From the NCBI GenBank assembly GCA_035622175.1, contig DASPVV010000143.1:1-64000 (forward strand): a stretch of DNA of 64,000 bases, read 5' to 3'. The stretch's first letter is position 1, and each line of letters begins with the position of its first letter. The DNA comes from JAFAGX01 sp035622175 (GTDB lineage: Bacteria; Acidobacteriota; Terriglobia; Terriglobales; Acidobacteriaceae). The translations under genes and the position numbers were made by a program. Shown here piece by piece: positions 18,374 to 31,435 of this stretch. The notes below the pieces were generated by a model. The model was given only the letters and a program-made list of their open reading frames with translations. It had not been told where the DNA came from and did no database searches.

Positions 18374-19165
18374 CTATTGGTTACCCGAAGTCCGGTCGGG
18401 CTGGACTTGCTCGGGGGCCAAGGCCCCCTGTTTCGGGCTGGGCGTATTGGGGGCGTACTTGGCCAGAGTCTGCAAGAATTCATCACTCCCCTGGGGAGCT
18501 CGAACGTCGCCATAAAGGATATCCTTGAACGGTTCCATCTTGCCATAGAGGATTCGCGTCTCGTCCTTATCCTGGGTGATGGCGGCTCCGCTAAGATCAA
18601 CACCGGCGAAGATCCCGCGGGCCCGCGAATAGGTCAGTACCTCGGCCTTCATCTTCCAGTCGGTATCGGCGGCGGCGTCCCGCCCAATGGGCCCGGCGGC
18701 CGCGGATGCGTCAGCCCCGAGCTTAAACTTGCTCGAAAGCAATGCGTTCATGCCCTTCTCATTCATGACCAGCATTACGACGTCGACGGCCTGCCCCCCA
18801 AGTTGTAGACCGAAGCTTCCTCCGGTCACCGCAATGGGTGCGGGGGCACTCCAACCGTGATCCGTTCTGCAGGTGGCAATGCCCTTACCATGGTTGCCGC
18901 CAAACATGAGCGCGATCTTAACCATCGAAGGTACGATTGCGATGCAGCGCGCGTCACTGAGGACTTTGTTCGGTATGGCCTTGTCCGGCGCACTCATGAT
19001 CTCATTGAGCACGTTGGCCGAGGCCCCGATGCGCTTGACGATGTCCGATTGATCTTTGGAGTTGTCTGTATCTTGGTCGTCTGCCCAGCTTGGGATGGCT
19101 AGGACCAAGACTGAAGTGACCATTGCAACGAAGCAACTCACCATTATCCGTTTCACGCATGTCAT
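18374..19165 (-). CDS. Secreted SYLF-domain (DUF500/Ysc84) lipid-binding protein
   Basis: A signal peptide (MTCVKRIMVSCFVAMVTSVLVLAIPSWA) precedes a SYLF domain from about residue 40 to 230. Family segments are visible: IPNKVLSDARCIAIVPSMVK, GKGIATCRT, GGSFGLQLGGQAVDVVMLVMN and YSRARGIFAGVDLSGAAI. SYLF domains bind phosphoinositides in eukaryotes; in bacteria they are exported proteins of unknown role, common in Acidobacteria. The Pro/Gln-rich tail after residue 240 looks disordered. It is transcribed divergently from glgX with a 259-bp gap. Confidence 0.88.
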   Translation of the reverse strand: MTCVKRIMVSCFVAMVTSVLVLAIPSWADDQDTDNSKDQSDIVKRIGASANVLNEIMSAPDKAIPNKVLSDARCIAIVPSMVKIALMFGGNHGKGIATCRTDHGWSAPAPIAVTGGSFGLQLGGQAVDVVMLVMNEKGMNALLSSKFKLGADASAAAGPIGRDAAADTDWKMKAEVLTYSRARGIFAGVDLSGAAITQDKDETRILYGKMEPFKDILYGDVRAPQGSDEFLQTLAKYAPNTPSPKQGALAPEQVQPDRTSGNQ

Positions 19166-19424
19166 TGTTCACCCTCTTCTGTGCCCAAGTGAGCACCGAA
19201 ATATGCTTGCTCTTGCTTCTCGAAGACTAAACATGATGGGCGCGCGCTACCATCCCTGCTCGGCTGTAGATTCCGTCGTTAGATGCTCTAGAGGCTCCGG
19301 TTTCTTCGTGGTAGGAATACTGGGCAGGCAGTTCGTCCGACGTAAAAAGTTGCGGCTCCCGGTGTTCACCTGATTTCGCCGTTGTAGTCGAGACAGGTTA
19401 AAGTAACAAGATTGGCACTTCGGA

Positions 19425-21579
<2,155 letters not shown>

Positions 21580-21590
<11 letters not shown>

Positions 21591-23418
21591 CCATGCCATG
21601 CCGTTCGGGGCCGAGGTCCGTGAAGACGGCAGCGTTCGTTTTCGGTTGTGGGCGCCCCAGGCGCGACGGGTCGAGCTTCGCCTCGAGGACACGGGGGAGC
21701 GATTGCTTCTCGACCGATTGGAAAAGGGATGGTTTGAATTGCTGACCCGCGCAGCCGCCCCGGGCTCGCGTTATCGCTTTCGGATCGATGACCGTTCGAA
21801 CGTCCCCGATCCGGCCTCGCGATTTCAGCCTTGCGATGTGGATGGCCCCAGCCAGGTAATAGACCCTCAAGAATTTGAGTGGAACGACGCCGAGTGGCGC
21901 GGACGTCCCTGGGAAGAAGCGGTGATCTATGAGTTACACGTTGGGGCTTTTACTCAAGAAGGCACCTTCCGGGCAGTTGAGCAAAAGCTCGACTATCTCT
22001 CTGCCCTAGGAGCCACTGCGTTGGAGCTCATGCCCGTCGCAGATTTCCCCGGACAGCGCAACTGGGGCTATGACGGGGTTCTGCTCTACGCACCGGACAG
22101 TGCTTACGGTCCTCCCGCAGACTTGAAGCAGTTGACCCAGGCCGCCCACACCAGGGGAATGATGGTCTTCTTGGACGTGGTCTACAACCACTTCGGCCCC
22201 TACGGCAACTATCTGCGCGTCTATTCGCCCCAGTTCTTCACCGGTCGTCACCGCACTCCGTGGGGCGAAGCCATCAATTTTGATGATCGCGAGAGCAGAA
22301 CAATCCGAGACTTTTTCATTCACAATGCCCTTTACTGGCTGGAGGAGTATCACTTCGATGGACTACGGTTGGACGCTGTACATGCGATGATCGACGACTC
22401 AACGCCCGATATCCTGACCGAGTTGGCGAGGTGCGTTCGCGAGAAATTCCAGGGTGAGAGACGGATTCATCTCATGCTGGAGAACGGAAACAATGCCGCT
22501 CAGTTTTTGCGTCGCGACCAGGGAAACCGGCTTCAGTTCTACGACGCGCAATGGAATGACGACATTCACCACGCGTTGCATGTGCTGATCACCAGTGAGT
22601 CTGATGGCTATTACTCTGATTATGTGCACCAACCGATCCAGCAGCTTGGCCGCTGTTTGGCCGAGGGCTTTGCCTATCAAGGCGAGTATTCCCAGTATCA
22701 CGGCACCAAACGCGGCACGCCGAGCGGCACATTGCCACCTTCAGCTTTCATTTCTTTCTTGCAAAATCATGACCAGGTGGGGAATCGCGCTTTCGGGGAA
22801 AGGATCCTGCAACTCGCTCGGCCAGAAGCGGTGAGGGCTGCCATGGAGATCCTACTATTGGCGCCCGCTCCTCCTCTGCTCTTTATGGGAGAGGAATTTG
22901 GCGCAACGTCGCCCTTTCTGTTCTTTTGCGACTTCCAGGGGGATCTGGCTTTATCGGTAACGACAGGCAGAAGGAAGGAGTTCACCCGTTTTTCCCAATT
23001 TAGCTCGATTGAAAAACGCGACCGGATCCCGGATCCGAATGCGGAGGAAAGCTTTCGTCGGTCAAAGCTGAATTGGAGTATCTTGGCGAATGAATCTAAT
23101 TCGAGCTGCCTGCAGCTCTATCGCAAACTGCTTTCGACTAGGCGCCGCGTGGTCGCTCCCTGCTTGGTCGGAGTTGCTTCCGTCAGGACCCGATATTGTA
23201 TGCTCCAGAACTTGGGCCTTGCCGTCGACTGGATCCTTGGAGACGGCAGCGTTCTGAAGTTGTATGCCAACCTAGGGGGTGACTGGCTAACCACAACGAT
23301 GTCGCCAGGTGCAGGCCAGTTCTATAGCAGCAGTCCGGAAGCGGCCAAGGCCTTGGAGCACAATCGACTGGCTCCTTGGTCTGTGATCTGGTTACTGCAG
23401 ACCTGCGATCCGGGCTGA
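21580..23418 (+). CDS. treZ: Maltooligosyltrehalose trehalohydrolase
   Basis: TreZ releases trehalose from maltooligosyltrehalose made by TreY. The N-terminal domain (FGAEVREDGSVRFRLWAPQARRVELRLED) precedes the GH13 barrel with ELHVGAFTQEGTF, FLDVVYNHFGPYGNYL, FDGLRLDAVHAM (nucleophile Asp), LMLENGNN in the place of the acid loop, and LQNHDQVGNRAFGER. At 612 residues it is a typical length. It is coupled to glgX by overlap. The partner treY lies 5 kb downstream and is interrupted by a stop codon, so the pathway may be broken here. Confidence 0.93.
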
Positions 23419-23457
23419 GTCCTTGCCGAAGAGTGGTGCGGCTTGGCGAGGCGTCGA

Positions 23458-24117
23458 CTACACCTTTGTCGGCAGCTTCAGGATTTGATTCTGAATCGCG
23501 TAAATCGCGAGCTGCGCTTTGTTGTGGATGTCAAGCTTGCGCATGAGATTGAACTTGTGGGAATCCACAGTCTTGATGCTCAGACCAAGTTGGTGAGCAA
23601 TCTCTCTCACCGAGTTACCTTCAGCGATCATTCTTAACACTTCGAGTTCTCGGCGGGTTAGCAGTCCAGCTCGCGCTTGTCCGAGCGCAGGCTGGCGGAA
23701 ACGAAAACCATCTACCAGTTTGCCGAGAATCTGCGGACTGAGGTATTTGCGCCCCTGATATACATCTCGTACGGCGCCAATCAGGCGAGAAGGCGGGGCG
23801 TCCTTGGCAATGTATCCGGAGGCGCCCACGTCCAGGCAGCTCCGCAGGTCCTCTTCCTCCTCTTCGATAGCGAGAAAGATGAGACGCGTACCTTCGGAGT
23901 CCTTCGTTATGAGTCGAGCTGTTTCGAAGCCTGTTATGCCAAGCTGGCTTGTGTCCATGAGTACAATGTCTGCTCTGAGCTGGCGAACTTTTCCGATCGC
24001 CTCCGCCGGGCTGCTGGCCTCGCCTATGATTTGGATGTCGCTTTCATTGTCCAGCGCACGGCGCAGTGCCTGCCTCGATTGTGCATCGTCGTCGACTATC
24101 ACGCACTTAATGGGCAC
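23458..24117 (-). CDS. NarL/FixJ-family response regulator
   Basis: Receiver domain first (IKCVIVDDDAQSRQALRRALD, phosphoryl Asp in ADIVLMDTSQLG, conserved Lys in IAKDA), then a LuxR-type helix-turn-helix (LTRRELEVLRMIAEGNSVREIAHQLGLSIKTVDSHKFNLMRKL). The GTG at 24117 follows an AGAGGA ribosome site and starts the receiver directly; the longer TTG start at 24195 adds 26 residues without similarity. It has 219 residues. It lies downstream of a histidine kinase on the same strand, 354 bp apart, and is its likely partner. Confidence 0.88.
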   Translation of the reverse strand: MPIKCVIVDDDAQSRQALRRALDNESDIQIIGEASSPAEAIGKVRQLRADIVLMDTSQLGITGFETARLITKDSEGTRLIFLAIEEEEEDLRSCLDVGASGYIAKDAPPSRLIGAVRDVYQGRKYLSPQILGKLVDGFRFRQPALGQARAGLLTRRELEVLRMIAEGNSVREIAHQLGLSIKTVDSHKFNLMRKLDIHNKAQLAIYAIQNQILKLPTKV

Positions 24118-24471
24118 CGGTTTAGGATTCCTCTGTAAAGTCCATCGAGGAGGAAGGATGAGAGTTGCCGTTCCTGGTTTGTCAGTACGGTCCAAGCAAT
24201 CAAGCGATACACCATTGCTTCCGTGCGTGCGAATCGCTTGGCAGGCTGTGATCTCACCTCACCGGCTTCGTTCGATGATGCCCACGCGGGGGCGGTTGCC
24301 TTAGGATGCCGGGCTGATCGACGATTTTGTGCTTCAGGGGCCACCGGGAGCAGCCTTGGATCCACCATGCAAGCCTTCGCCGCGAAGAAGCTGTTCTCCG
24401 GGCCGCGATCGAACCGCGTGCATGAGACTCAGAATTAGCTGAACATGTAGTATCGACGAATGGAGACCTGC
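24118..24471. other. Spacer between histidine kinase and response regulator
   Basis: These 354 bp contain no recognised gene. The regulator frame continues open upstream for 26 codons, and two short open frames occur, but none shows family resemblance. A separate promoter for the regulator could lie here. Confidence 0.35.
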
Positions 24472-26070
24472 TCAGGCAGTCACCTTGGCCCGCATGGACA
24501 CGGAATCATCACAGGGAATGACCACCTCGACCCGGGTGCCGGGATTGGTATTCACCATGCGCAGTTCCCCGCCAAACTCCTTCGCCCTTTGTCGCATTCC
24601 ACCAATCCCGACGCCGATGCCACCGGGCTGTAGTTTCACCGTCCGCTCTTCCACCCCTTTGCCGTCATCCTCTACGGTGACGCTCACGTGGCCATTCTGC
24701 CAGCACAGAGTCACACGGGCGTGGCTTGCACCCGAATGTCGATACACGTTCGTGAGGGCTTCCTGGACGATTCGGAAAACGGCGGTCTCCATTTCTGGCC
24801 TCAGCCGCGGCAAGTCGTCGGGCGAGACGGCGAGTGAGGTTTCGATGTTGCTCCGCTTGGTGAGCCCATCGAGGTACCACTGCAGTGCCGAGAGCAGGCC
24901 AACTTCATCGAGCAAAGGCGGATGCAAGAGATGAGACACGCTGCGGACCTGCTGAATGGCTTGGTCAATAATCTCAGTGGTCTCCCTTACTTCCTGTCCC
25001 TGACCGAAATCCAAATGAAGGAGTGCGTCCAGGTGCATCTTGGCAGCCACTAGATTCTGCCCCAGCCCGTCGTGCAGTTCCCTGGCTACCCGGCGCCGTT
25101 CATCATCCTGGACCCTCATCAGGCGGCTGGAAAGTTGCCGGAGCGCAAGCGTCCTGTCATCCACCACCTTCTCAAGCTCTAGAGCGTTGTCGCGAATCGA
25201 TTGTTCTAGCAGTTTGCGATCGTGAATGTCGGAACAAGTGCCATACCAGCGGACCGGCCTACCCGCGCGATCTCGAAGGGGCACGGCGCGAGCGTGGAAC
25301 CAGCGGTAGGTTCCATTGGATCCGCGCAGGCGGTATTCCGACTCGTAGTTATCACCGGATCGGATGCAACGCTTCCATTCCGCCAGGCTCCGCCCACGGT
25401 CATCCGGGTGAACGTAATCCAACCAGCCGGCGCCAGTTGCCGAGCCTGCGGCAGCTCCGGTGTATTCATAGAATCGGTCGCTGATGTAGTCCCTCGCTCC
25501 GTCTTCCCGGCGGCTGAAGATAATGTCTGGGGCAGTCTGCAAGATGGCGTCCAGCTCCTGGTTCTTTTGTACCAGCTCGCCATTGAGTTGTTGCAGGGCT
25601 TCCGCCTTTCGATCGAGTTCTTCAGTCCGCTCGTTCACACGCTGTTCTAATTCCCGATTCAGGCGCTCCAGTTGGTGTGTTTTGCGATGAAGTTCGGCGA
25701 AAATGCTGATCTTAGCTCGCAGCACTTCGGGAATCACGGGAACGGTAACATAATCTACCGCTCCACGCTGATAACCTTTGATTCGGTCCAAGTCCGTCAG
25801 GTGCACTCCCGAGATGAAAATGATCGCAGTTTGTTTGAACCGCGGATGCTGGCGAATCATATCTGCCAATTCAAAGCCGTCAAGGTCCGGCATGCTGACA
25901 TCCATCAACACGACTGCAACATCGTTTCTTAGCAGTACCTCCATAGCCTCCTTGGCGGAATTCGATCGAATGAGGTTTTCATCCAGTTCGCTCAGGATTG
26001 CCTCATAGGTGAGCAGCTTGGCCGCCTGATCATCCACCATGAGGATGTTTACCTTCTCTTTACTATTCAT
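24472..26070 (-). CDS. Sensor histidine kinase with N-terminal receiver and PAS domains
   Basis: The 532-residue protein has no membrane segments. It begins with a receiver domain (NILMVDDQAAKLLTYEAIL, phosphoryl Asp in VVLMDVSMPDLDGFE, Lys replaced in DYVTVPV). A coiled coil at about 125-185 and a PAS domain with PAC (about 185-305, FHARAVPLRDRAGRPVRWYGTCSDI) follow. Then comes a NarL-type kinase core with the His in RRVARELHDGLGQNL and an ATPase with TNVYRHS, VEDDGKG and GIGGMRQRAKEFGG. The ATG at 26070 (MNSKEKVNIL) is preferred over the frame opening at 26100. It probably signals to the regulator at 23458. Confidence 0.9.
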   Translation of the reverse strand: MNSKEKVNILMVDDQAAKLLTYEAILSELDENLIRSNSAKEAMEVLLRNDVAVVLMDVSMPDLDGFELADMIRQHPRFKQTAIIFISGVHLTDLDRIKGYQRGAVDYVTVPVIPEVLRAKISIFAELHRKTHQLERLNRELEQRVNERTEELDRKAEALQQLNGELVQKNQELDAILQTAPDIIFSRREDGARDYISDRFYEYTGAAAGSATGAGWLDYVHPDDRGRSLAEWKRCIRSGDNYESEYRLRGSNGTYRWFHARAVPLRDRAGRPVRWYGTCSDIHDRKLLEQSIRDNALELEKVVDDRTLALRQLSSRLMRVQDDERRRVARELHDGLGQNLVAAKMHLDALLHLDFGQGQEVRETTEIIDQAIQQVRSVSHLLHPPLLDEVGLLSALQWYLDGLTKRSNIETSLAVSPDDLPRLRPEMETAVFRIVQEALTNVYRHSGASHARVTLCWQNGHVSVTVEDDGKGVEERTVKLQPGGIGVGIGGMRQRAKEFGGELRMVNTNPGTRVEVVIPCDDSVSMRAKVTA

Positions 26071-26825
26071 ATGTACCCTATGGCCACACCTTGCGGCCAA
26101 AACGCTCTTCAGAGCCTCTTGCGGTCAGCCAATCGTGGGCAGTCGCATGCACTGAGCGTTGTGCTGAGTCGGGCGTCTGCTTTCCATCGGCACGATCGCG
26201 ACGTCGGGATTCGATTCCAGTCTGGCTGCCGCCACTTCGAGCACGGTCGTTCAATCGCACCCGTTTCGTGGATTGCAGGAGAAGGTCGGCGTTCAGGCGA
26301 TACAGATCGCATTTCTCGCCTATTCTCGCCCAGAAAGTCACGAACAAAACTGCAAGTTTCATCGCGACCCGCCTGAGTCTCCGAATCTGCGCGCACCTCG
26401 TGCTGCCGGAGCATCATGGCAGAAGCGGCCCGAACCAAATGTGGAGAACGGTGCGCTCTTCGTGCCAAGTGTATTATCAGGGAACTAACATACACATTCT
26501 CTACGGTTCTTACTGTAGGATGAGGTAGGTGCACGAGTTGGACTACCCATCAGACGGACTCCTCTAAAGTCGGGTGCCCTATGTCTTGCAGGTAACAACA
26601 CACAGTTCCAGTGCCCACGCAAGGCACCCTCGATCGGGCTCCGCTTCTACTGCCATTGGCCGAACTCAAGCTTATGCCTGTCGGCCGCTATAGCTTTTCA
26701 CGGGCAATCACTCCGGGATTAGGTAAGGATCAAACATCTTGTGTCGCGAGGGCATCGTATGGGTGCGAGGATTCGCGTCTGGCGGACGGCCGATCGTTGA
26801 CCCCGCGAAGTCGCGACTAGCCGAT
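26071..26825. other. Long intergenic region upstream of divergent genes
   Basis: About 750 bp separate the kinase (minus) from the NlpC/P60 gene (plus). Open frames of about 140 codons exist on both strands between 26091 and 26534, but they are complementary, Arg/Ser-rich and show no family pattern. The stretch near 26470-26520 is A/T-rich and could hold promoters. No tRNA or other RNA was recognised. Confidence 0.4.
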
Positions 26826-27365
26826 ATGTGCACGAGAATCGCAAGCGTCGTGTTCTTGGCCTTGCTCTTGTGCGTCACGCTGTCGAGTTTTGTACGGGCC
26901 CAGGATTCTGCGCCAACTTGGCGGGCGGAGCGAGACGACGCAGAGTGGAACCTGTCGGCGCAGCGCAATCCTCTGCTGAGCCCGGACGAAGGGTTGGATA
27001 TCCTCGGAGTGGCTCTCGATACCCGGCATCGACTGGCCAACGATCGAGACTGTTCCCATTTGGTGCATGCACTTTATGAGAGGGCTGGCTATCCCTATCC
27101 TTACTCGAATTCCCGTGAACTCTACGCCGGGATCGAGCCATTTCAACCCGTAACCCAGCCTCAGCCGGGAGACCTGATCGTTTGGTTGGGACACGTGGGA
27201 ATCATTGTCAGCCCGGTAAGACGTTCTTTCTTTAGCGCGTTACGTTCCGGGCGTGGTGTGGAGAAATATGACTCGCCTTATTGGAGGCGCCGCGGTCGGC
27301 CCAGATTCTTTCGCTACGTAAAGGACTTGCCCAGTCTCCCTAATCCGGCACCATCGGCGAATTGA
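26826..27365 (+). CDS. Secreted NlpC/P60-family peptidase
   Basis: A signal peptide (MCTRIASVVFLALLLCVTLSSFVRAQ) leads into a small NlpC/P60 fold. The catalytic Cys is in DCSHLVHALYERAGYPYPYSNSRELY and the His in QPGDLIVWLGHVGIIVS, with the usual spacing. Such enzymes cut peptide bonds in peptidoglycan. At 179 residues it is a single-domain form without a wall-binding repeat. The ATG at 26826 is chosen because it directly begins the signal peptide; the frame is open back to 26739. Confidence 0.8.
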   Translation: MCTRIASVVFLALLLCVTLSSFVRAQDSAPTWRAERDDAEWNLSAQRNPLLSPDEGLDILGVALDTRHRLANDRDCSHLVHALYERAGYPYPYSNSRELYAGIEPFQPVTQPQPGDLIVWLGHVGIIVSPVRRSFFSALRSGRGVEKYDSPYWRRRGRPRFFRYVKDLPSLPNPAPSAN

Positions 27366-27480
27366 GCATGGGCCTGCGCATCGTCCCTACCCGAAAATTG
27401 ACATGCCCTTAGAGCATTCTCCGGATTCCATATCGGCGGTTACCCGCCCACAGTAGGTTGGACAACTGAAAGGAGACCGC

Positions 27481-28056
27481 ATGGCAGGAAAGAACACGGC
27501 AGTATTCGGAATTTATTCGCAAATGTCAGACCTGGAATCTGCGCTCAAGGAACTGAAGATTGCAGGATTCAGACACGAGGACATTTCTGTGCTTTTCCCC
27601 GACAACTTGGGCTCGAAAGAGCTCGCAACCGTGAAAGCTACAAAAGCACCAGAAGGCGCTGCGGCTGGCGCCAGCTCCGGTGCCGTGATCGGAGGTGCGT
27701 TCGCTTGGCTGGTGGGCATTGGAGCTCTGTCTATTCCGGGAGTGGGGGCCTTAATCGCAGCCGGACCCATCGTGGCCGCTCTGGCTGGCGTCGGGGCCGG
27801 TGGCGCGGTGGGTGGCATCACCGGTGGCTTGGTAGGGCTCGGAATACCAGAGTATGAAGCCAAGCGTTACGAGGGCCGGATAGTGAAAGGAAGTATCCTG
27901 CTGTCGGTACACTGTGATGATGCGAAATGGGTCAAACAGGCGAAGCAGATACTGGAGGCAACAGACGCTCAGGACGTCGCCTCAACCAGCGAGGCGTCAG
28001 CCGACTACGGCCAAAGCGATCGCCCCAGGCCGGCCACCGGAACGCACGGTTACTAG
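27481..28056 (+). CDS. General-stress 17M-like protein with glycine-rich membrane segment
   Basis: The N-terminal 55 residues (TAVFGIYSQMSDLESALKELKIAGFRHEDISVLFPD) follow the YflT/17M and DUF3341-like pattern. A Gly/Ala-rich hydrophobic hairpin follows at about 60-125 (GASSGAVIGGAFAWLVGIGA, then GVGAGGAVGGITGGLVGLGIP), resembling a glycine zipper. The C-terminal part EAKRYEGRIVKGSILLSVHCDDAKW repeats a family motif. The ATG at 27481 follows AAAGGAGA. The role is unknown; relatives are stress induced, which fits the neighbours. Confidence 0.7.
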   Translation: MAGKNTAVFGIYSQMSDLESALKELKIAGFRHEDISVLFPDNLGSKELATVKATKAPEGAAAGASSGAVIGGAFAWLVGIGALSIPGVGALIAAGPIVAALAGVGAGGAVGGITGGLVGLGIPEYEAKRYEGRIVKGSILLSVHCDDAKWVKQAKQILEATDAQDVASTSEASADYGQSDRPRPATGTHGY

Positions 28057-28371
28057 CGGCGTGGGGAAGTTCTAACGAACGGCCCTGGTAAGGGTAAATG
28101 ACAACCACAACCAGGGCTCTTCCATCTTAAGCTCACCGCTACTCGCAAACCACAAGCGAGAGTTCCGCGCACAGAGCGCGGGCGCCCGGGGTGTGCCAGC
28201 TGGTGGCAGATCAAGCGTACGTCCTACAGGACCTTTGTCCTCGAAATACAGGCAATGCCTGATGGAACGGGCACGTGTTGAAGTTTAAGAGTCAATGCTA
28301 TGTCTTGAAGGGTAGCCGTCGCAAACCCCTGGATCGTTGGATTCTGCAGTCCGGTCTGATTGCACGAGTTC
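28057..28371. other. Intergenic region upstream of treY
   Basis: These 315 bp contain a hairpin at 28082-28117 and otherwise no recognised feature. No good ribosome site precedes the treY start. Confidence 0.35.
28082..28117 (+). terminator. Possible hairpin terminator after the 17M-like gene
   Basis: GCCCTGGT at 28082 pairs with ACCAGGGC ending at 28117 across a 20-base loop, followed by TCTTCC. The stem is only 8 bp and the loop is long, so this is a weak terminator candidate. Confidence 0.35.
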
Positions 28372-31275
28372 ATGCAGGATCATACCCAAATACCGATCGC
28401 AACCTACCGGCTACAATTCAATCGAACCTTTACGTTTCGCGACGCGGCTGCACTTGTTCCTTATCTGGCAAGTCTCGGAATCAGTCATTGCTACGCTTCG
28501 CCCTACTTAAAGGCACGGCCCGGCAGCATGCACGGGTACGACATCATTGACCACGACTCGCTGAACCCAGAAATCGGCAGCCCTGATGACTACCAACACT
28601 TCGTATCCGAGCTGCACCGTCACGGGATGGGGCAGATCCTTGACATTGTGCCTAATCACATGGGCGTGATGGGCAGCGACAACGCCTGGTGGATGGATGT
28701 GCTCGAAAGCGGCGAGGCTTCCCAATACGCGGAGTTCTTTGACATCGACTGGGATCCCATCAAAGACGAGTTGAAAGGAAAAGTTTTGGTGCCGATTCTC
28801 GCGGACCAATACGGTCGTGCTTTGGAAGCTGGGGACTTGAGGCTCGCGCTTCATCCCGGGCGAGGTGAATTTAGTATTTTCTACCAGCAGCACCGTTTTC
28901 CGATCGACCCCGGGGAATATCCGCGCATTCTTAGGTTTGAGGTCGAGCGGCTGAGGCTGGAGCTGAGCGCCTCCAACGATGACTTTCGTGAACTAGAGAG
29001 TATCGCGACGGCATTCCATCACCTACCGGCACGGCGGGGCCTGAGCCCCGAACAGCGATTGGAACGCAGTCGAGAAAAGGAGGTTCAAAAGCGGCGCCTG
29101 GCAGTTCTCTGTGGGCGTTGTTTCGCTGTCAGAGACTTTTTGAACGCAAATGTGAAACTCTTGAATGGAACGCCAGGCGACCCGCGCAGCTTCGATACCT
29201 TGCATGAGCTGATCAAGGCCCAGGCTTACCGCTTGGCGCAGTGGTGCGTCGCCTCTGACGATATCAATTATCGGCGGTTCTTTGACATCAATGATCTCGC
29301 TGCGCTGCGCATGGAAAACGAGTTTGTCTTCCGGAAGACCCACCACTTCATCTTGGATTTAGTGGCGCGAGGACTCGTGGACGGGGTCCGCATTGATCAT
29401 CCGGACGGTCTCTACGATCCCAAGAAATATCTAACCCAGTTGCACGACCAATCTCAATCCGGTTCAGCTCCGGGCATCGAGCCGCGGCCAATCTATGTCA
29501 TCGTGGAAAAGATTCTAACTGGGGACGAAGAACTCCGATCCGACTGGCCCATTCACGGAACAACCGGTTACGAATTTGCGAATCTTGTCAACGGGTTGTT
29601 CGTCGATGGCAGCGCGGCCAGCAAAATGGAGCGTATTTATCGTTCCTTTTCCGGTCGTTCGATAGATTTCGGGGATCAGGTTTATGCCTGCAAGAGGTTA
29701 ATCCTCAAGGTCGCGCTCGCCAGCGAGCTTAATGTACTCGCGAACCTTCTGAGCCGCATTGCACTTTCCAACCGCCACACTTGCGATTTCACGCTGAATA
29801 GCCTGCGAAGCGCGCTTGCCGAGGTCATTGCCAGCTTTCCGGTCTATCGAACCTATGTCACCGGCTGCGGCATGTCGGCCGAGGATCGCAGGTACGTTAA
29901 GCAAGCTGTAGCGGCAGGACGAAAACGAAGCAACGCCACGGATTTGAGCGTTTTCGACTTCATTCAGCGAGTACTGTTGGTCGAAGCCAATGGCCATCAA
30001 CCGGATGGATATAAGCATGCGATCCTCGGGTTCTCCATGAAGTTCCAGCAGGTGACCGCCGCTGTCATGGCAAAGGGTTTAGAGGATACGAGCTTTTACA
30101 GATATAACCGTCTGGTCTCTCTGAACGAAGTGGGTGGAAACTCGAGCAAGTTCGGCGGGACGGTGGATGAATTTCACCATGCGAACCAGAAGCGCCTGGA
30201 TTGCTGGCCGCATTCGATGTTGGCCTCTTCTACTCACGACTGCAAACGATCCGAAGATGTGCGAGCTCGCATCAATGCGATTTCAGAAATGCCTGCCGTG
30301 TGGCGGCTGCGATTGCGTCGCTGGCGAAATCTGACTCGCGCGCATAAGCGCTCAGTCGACGGTCGATTGGCTCCCTCTCAGAATGATGAGTATTTGTTGT
30401 ATCAGACACTGATCGGAACGTTTCCGGCAGAGAGATTGCAGGATGCCAACTAGCAGGTATTTTCGGATCGGGTCCAACAATACATGATCAAGGCGGTTCG
30501 GGAGGCGAAAGAGCATACCAGCTGGGTGAATACGAACCTCGAATATGAAGACGCCCTGCTCCATTTCACGCGAACCATCTTAGAGCGAAGAGACAACAAT
30601 CATTTCTTGGCCGATTTCTCGCAGTTCCACGCTCACCTAGCGCGGATTGGCATGTTCAACAGCCTCTCGCAATGCTTGTTGAGATTGACTGCGCCGGGAG
30701 TTCCTGACATCTATCAGGGGAACGAACTGTGGGACTTCAGCTTAGTTGATCCGGACAATCGGCGGCCCGTCGATTTTCACCAGCGCCGGCAAATGCTCGA
30801 GGAACTGCAACAGGAATATCAGACTCCGCGGCAAGTGTCGGACAGTCTCGCCGTGCTTCTCGCAAACCTAGGGAACGGCAAGGCCAAGCTATACCTGATT
30901 TGGAAAACCTTGCGTACACGAAAACTTGAGTCGCTGCTCTTTCAGCAGGGAAAGTACGTTCCGCTGCAGGCCACCGGTCCGAGGTCGGAGCACGTCTGCG
31001 CATTTGCCCGCGAATTCGCAGGCCGCGTGGCCGTGGTTGTTGTCCCAAGACTCTGCGCCACTTTGTTGGAAGAGACTTTCAACACCGTATGCGATGAAAC
31101 ACTGTGGGGCGATACCCGGTTGGAAGTTCCGTTCCAGGCGACGCCTTGTTATCACAACGTCCTTACCGGCGAGTGCTTTCCTGTCGGCGGCGATCAAAAT
31201 CGGTGGTTTCCGCCGCTGGGGAAATTGCTGCACAACTTTCCCGTCGCCCTCCTGCTCAATCAGGCTGCTTGTTGA
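28372..31275 (+). pseudogene. treY: Maltooligosyltrehalose synthase interrupted by an in-frame TAG
   Basis: TreY turns the reducing end of maltodextrin into a trehalose unit. The frame from ATG 28372 shows IPIATYRLQFNRTFTF, YASPYLKARPGSMHGYDIIDH, VDGVRIDHPDGLYDPKKYL, VEKIL and HDCKRSEDVRARI. It stops at a TAG at 30451-30453 (about codon 694). The same frame resumes with no shift: QVFSDRVQQYMIKAVREAKEHTSW, then GVPDIYQGNELWDFSLVDPDNRRPVDF to the stop at 31275. Together they make one normal TreY of about 967 residues. A single substitution in one codon explains the break. The 693-residue fragment lacks the conserved C-terminal part, so activity is doubtful unless the stop is read through. Confidence 0.85.
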
Positions 31276-31435
31276 TCCGGTTACTGCCGTGGTTAGTCCC
31301 TTGGGCAGCGTCTGCAACCAACTTTAGCTGCAGCATCTTTCTCGGAGAAATACCCCGTCCCCCTGATCGCACTTGCCTCCCATCAACTGTAACCTTGTCT
31401 CGAATAAAACTTAGAGACTTAATGGAGAAGACGCA

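Noticed and set aside
26091..26534. Two complementary open frames of about 140 codons in the long gap before the NlpC/P60 gene
   Set aside because: They overlap on opposite strands, both are Arg/Ser-rich, and neither has a credible start region or domain.
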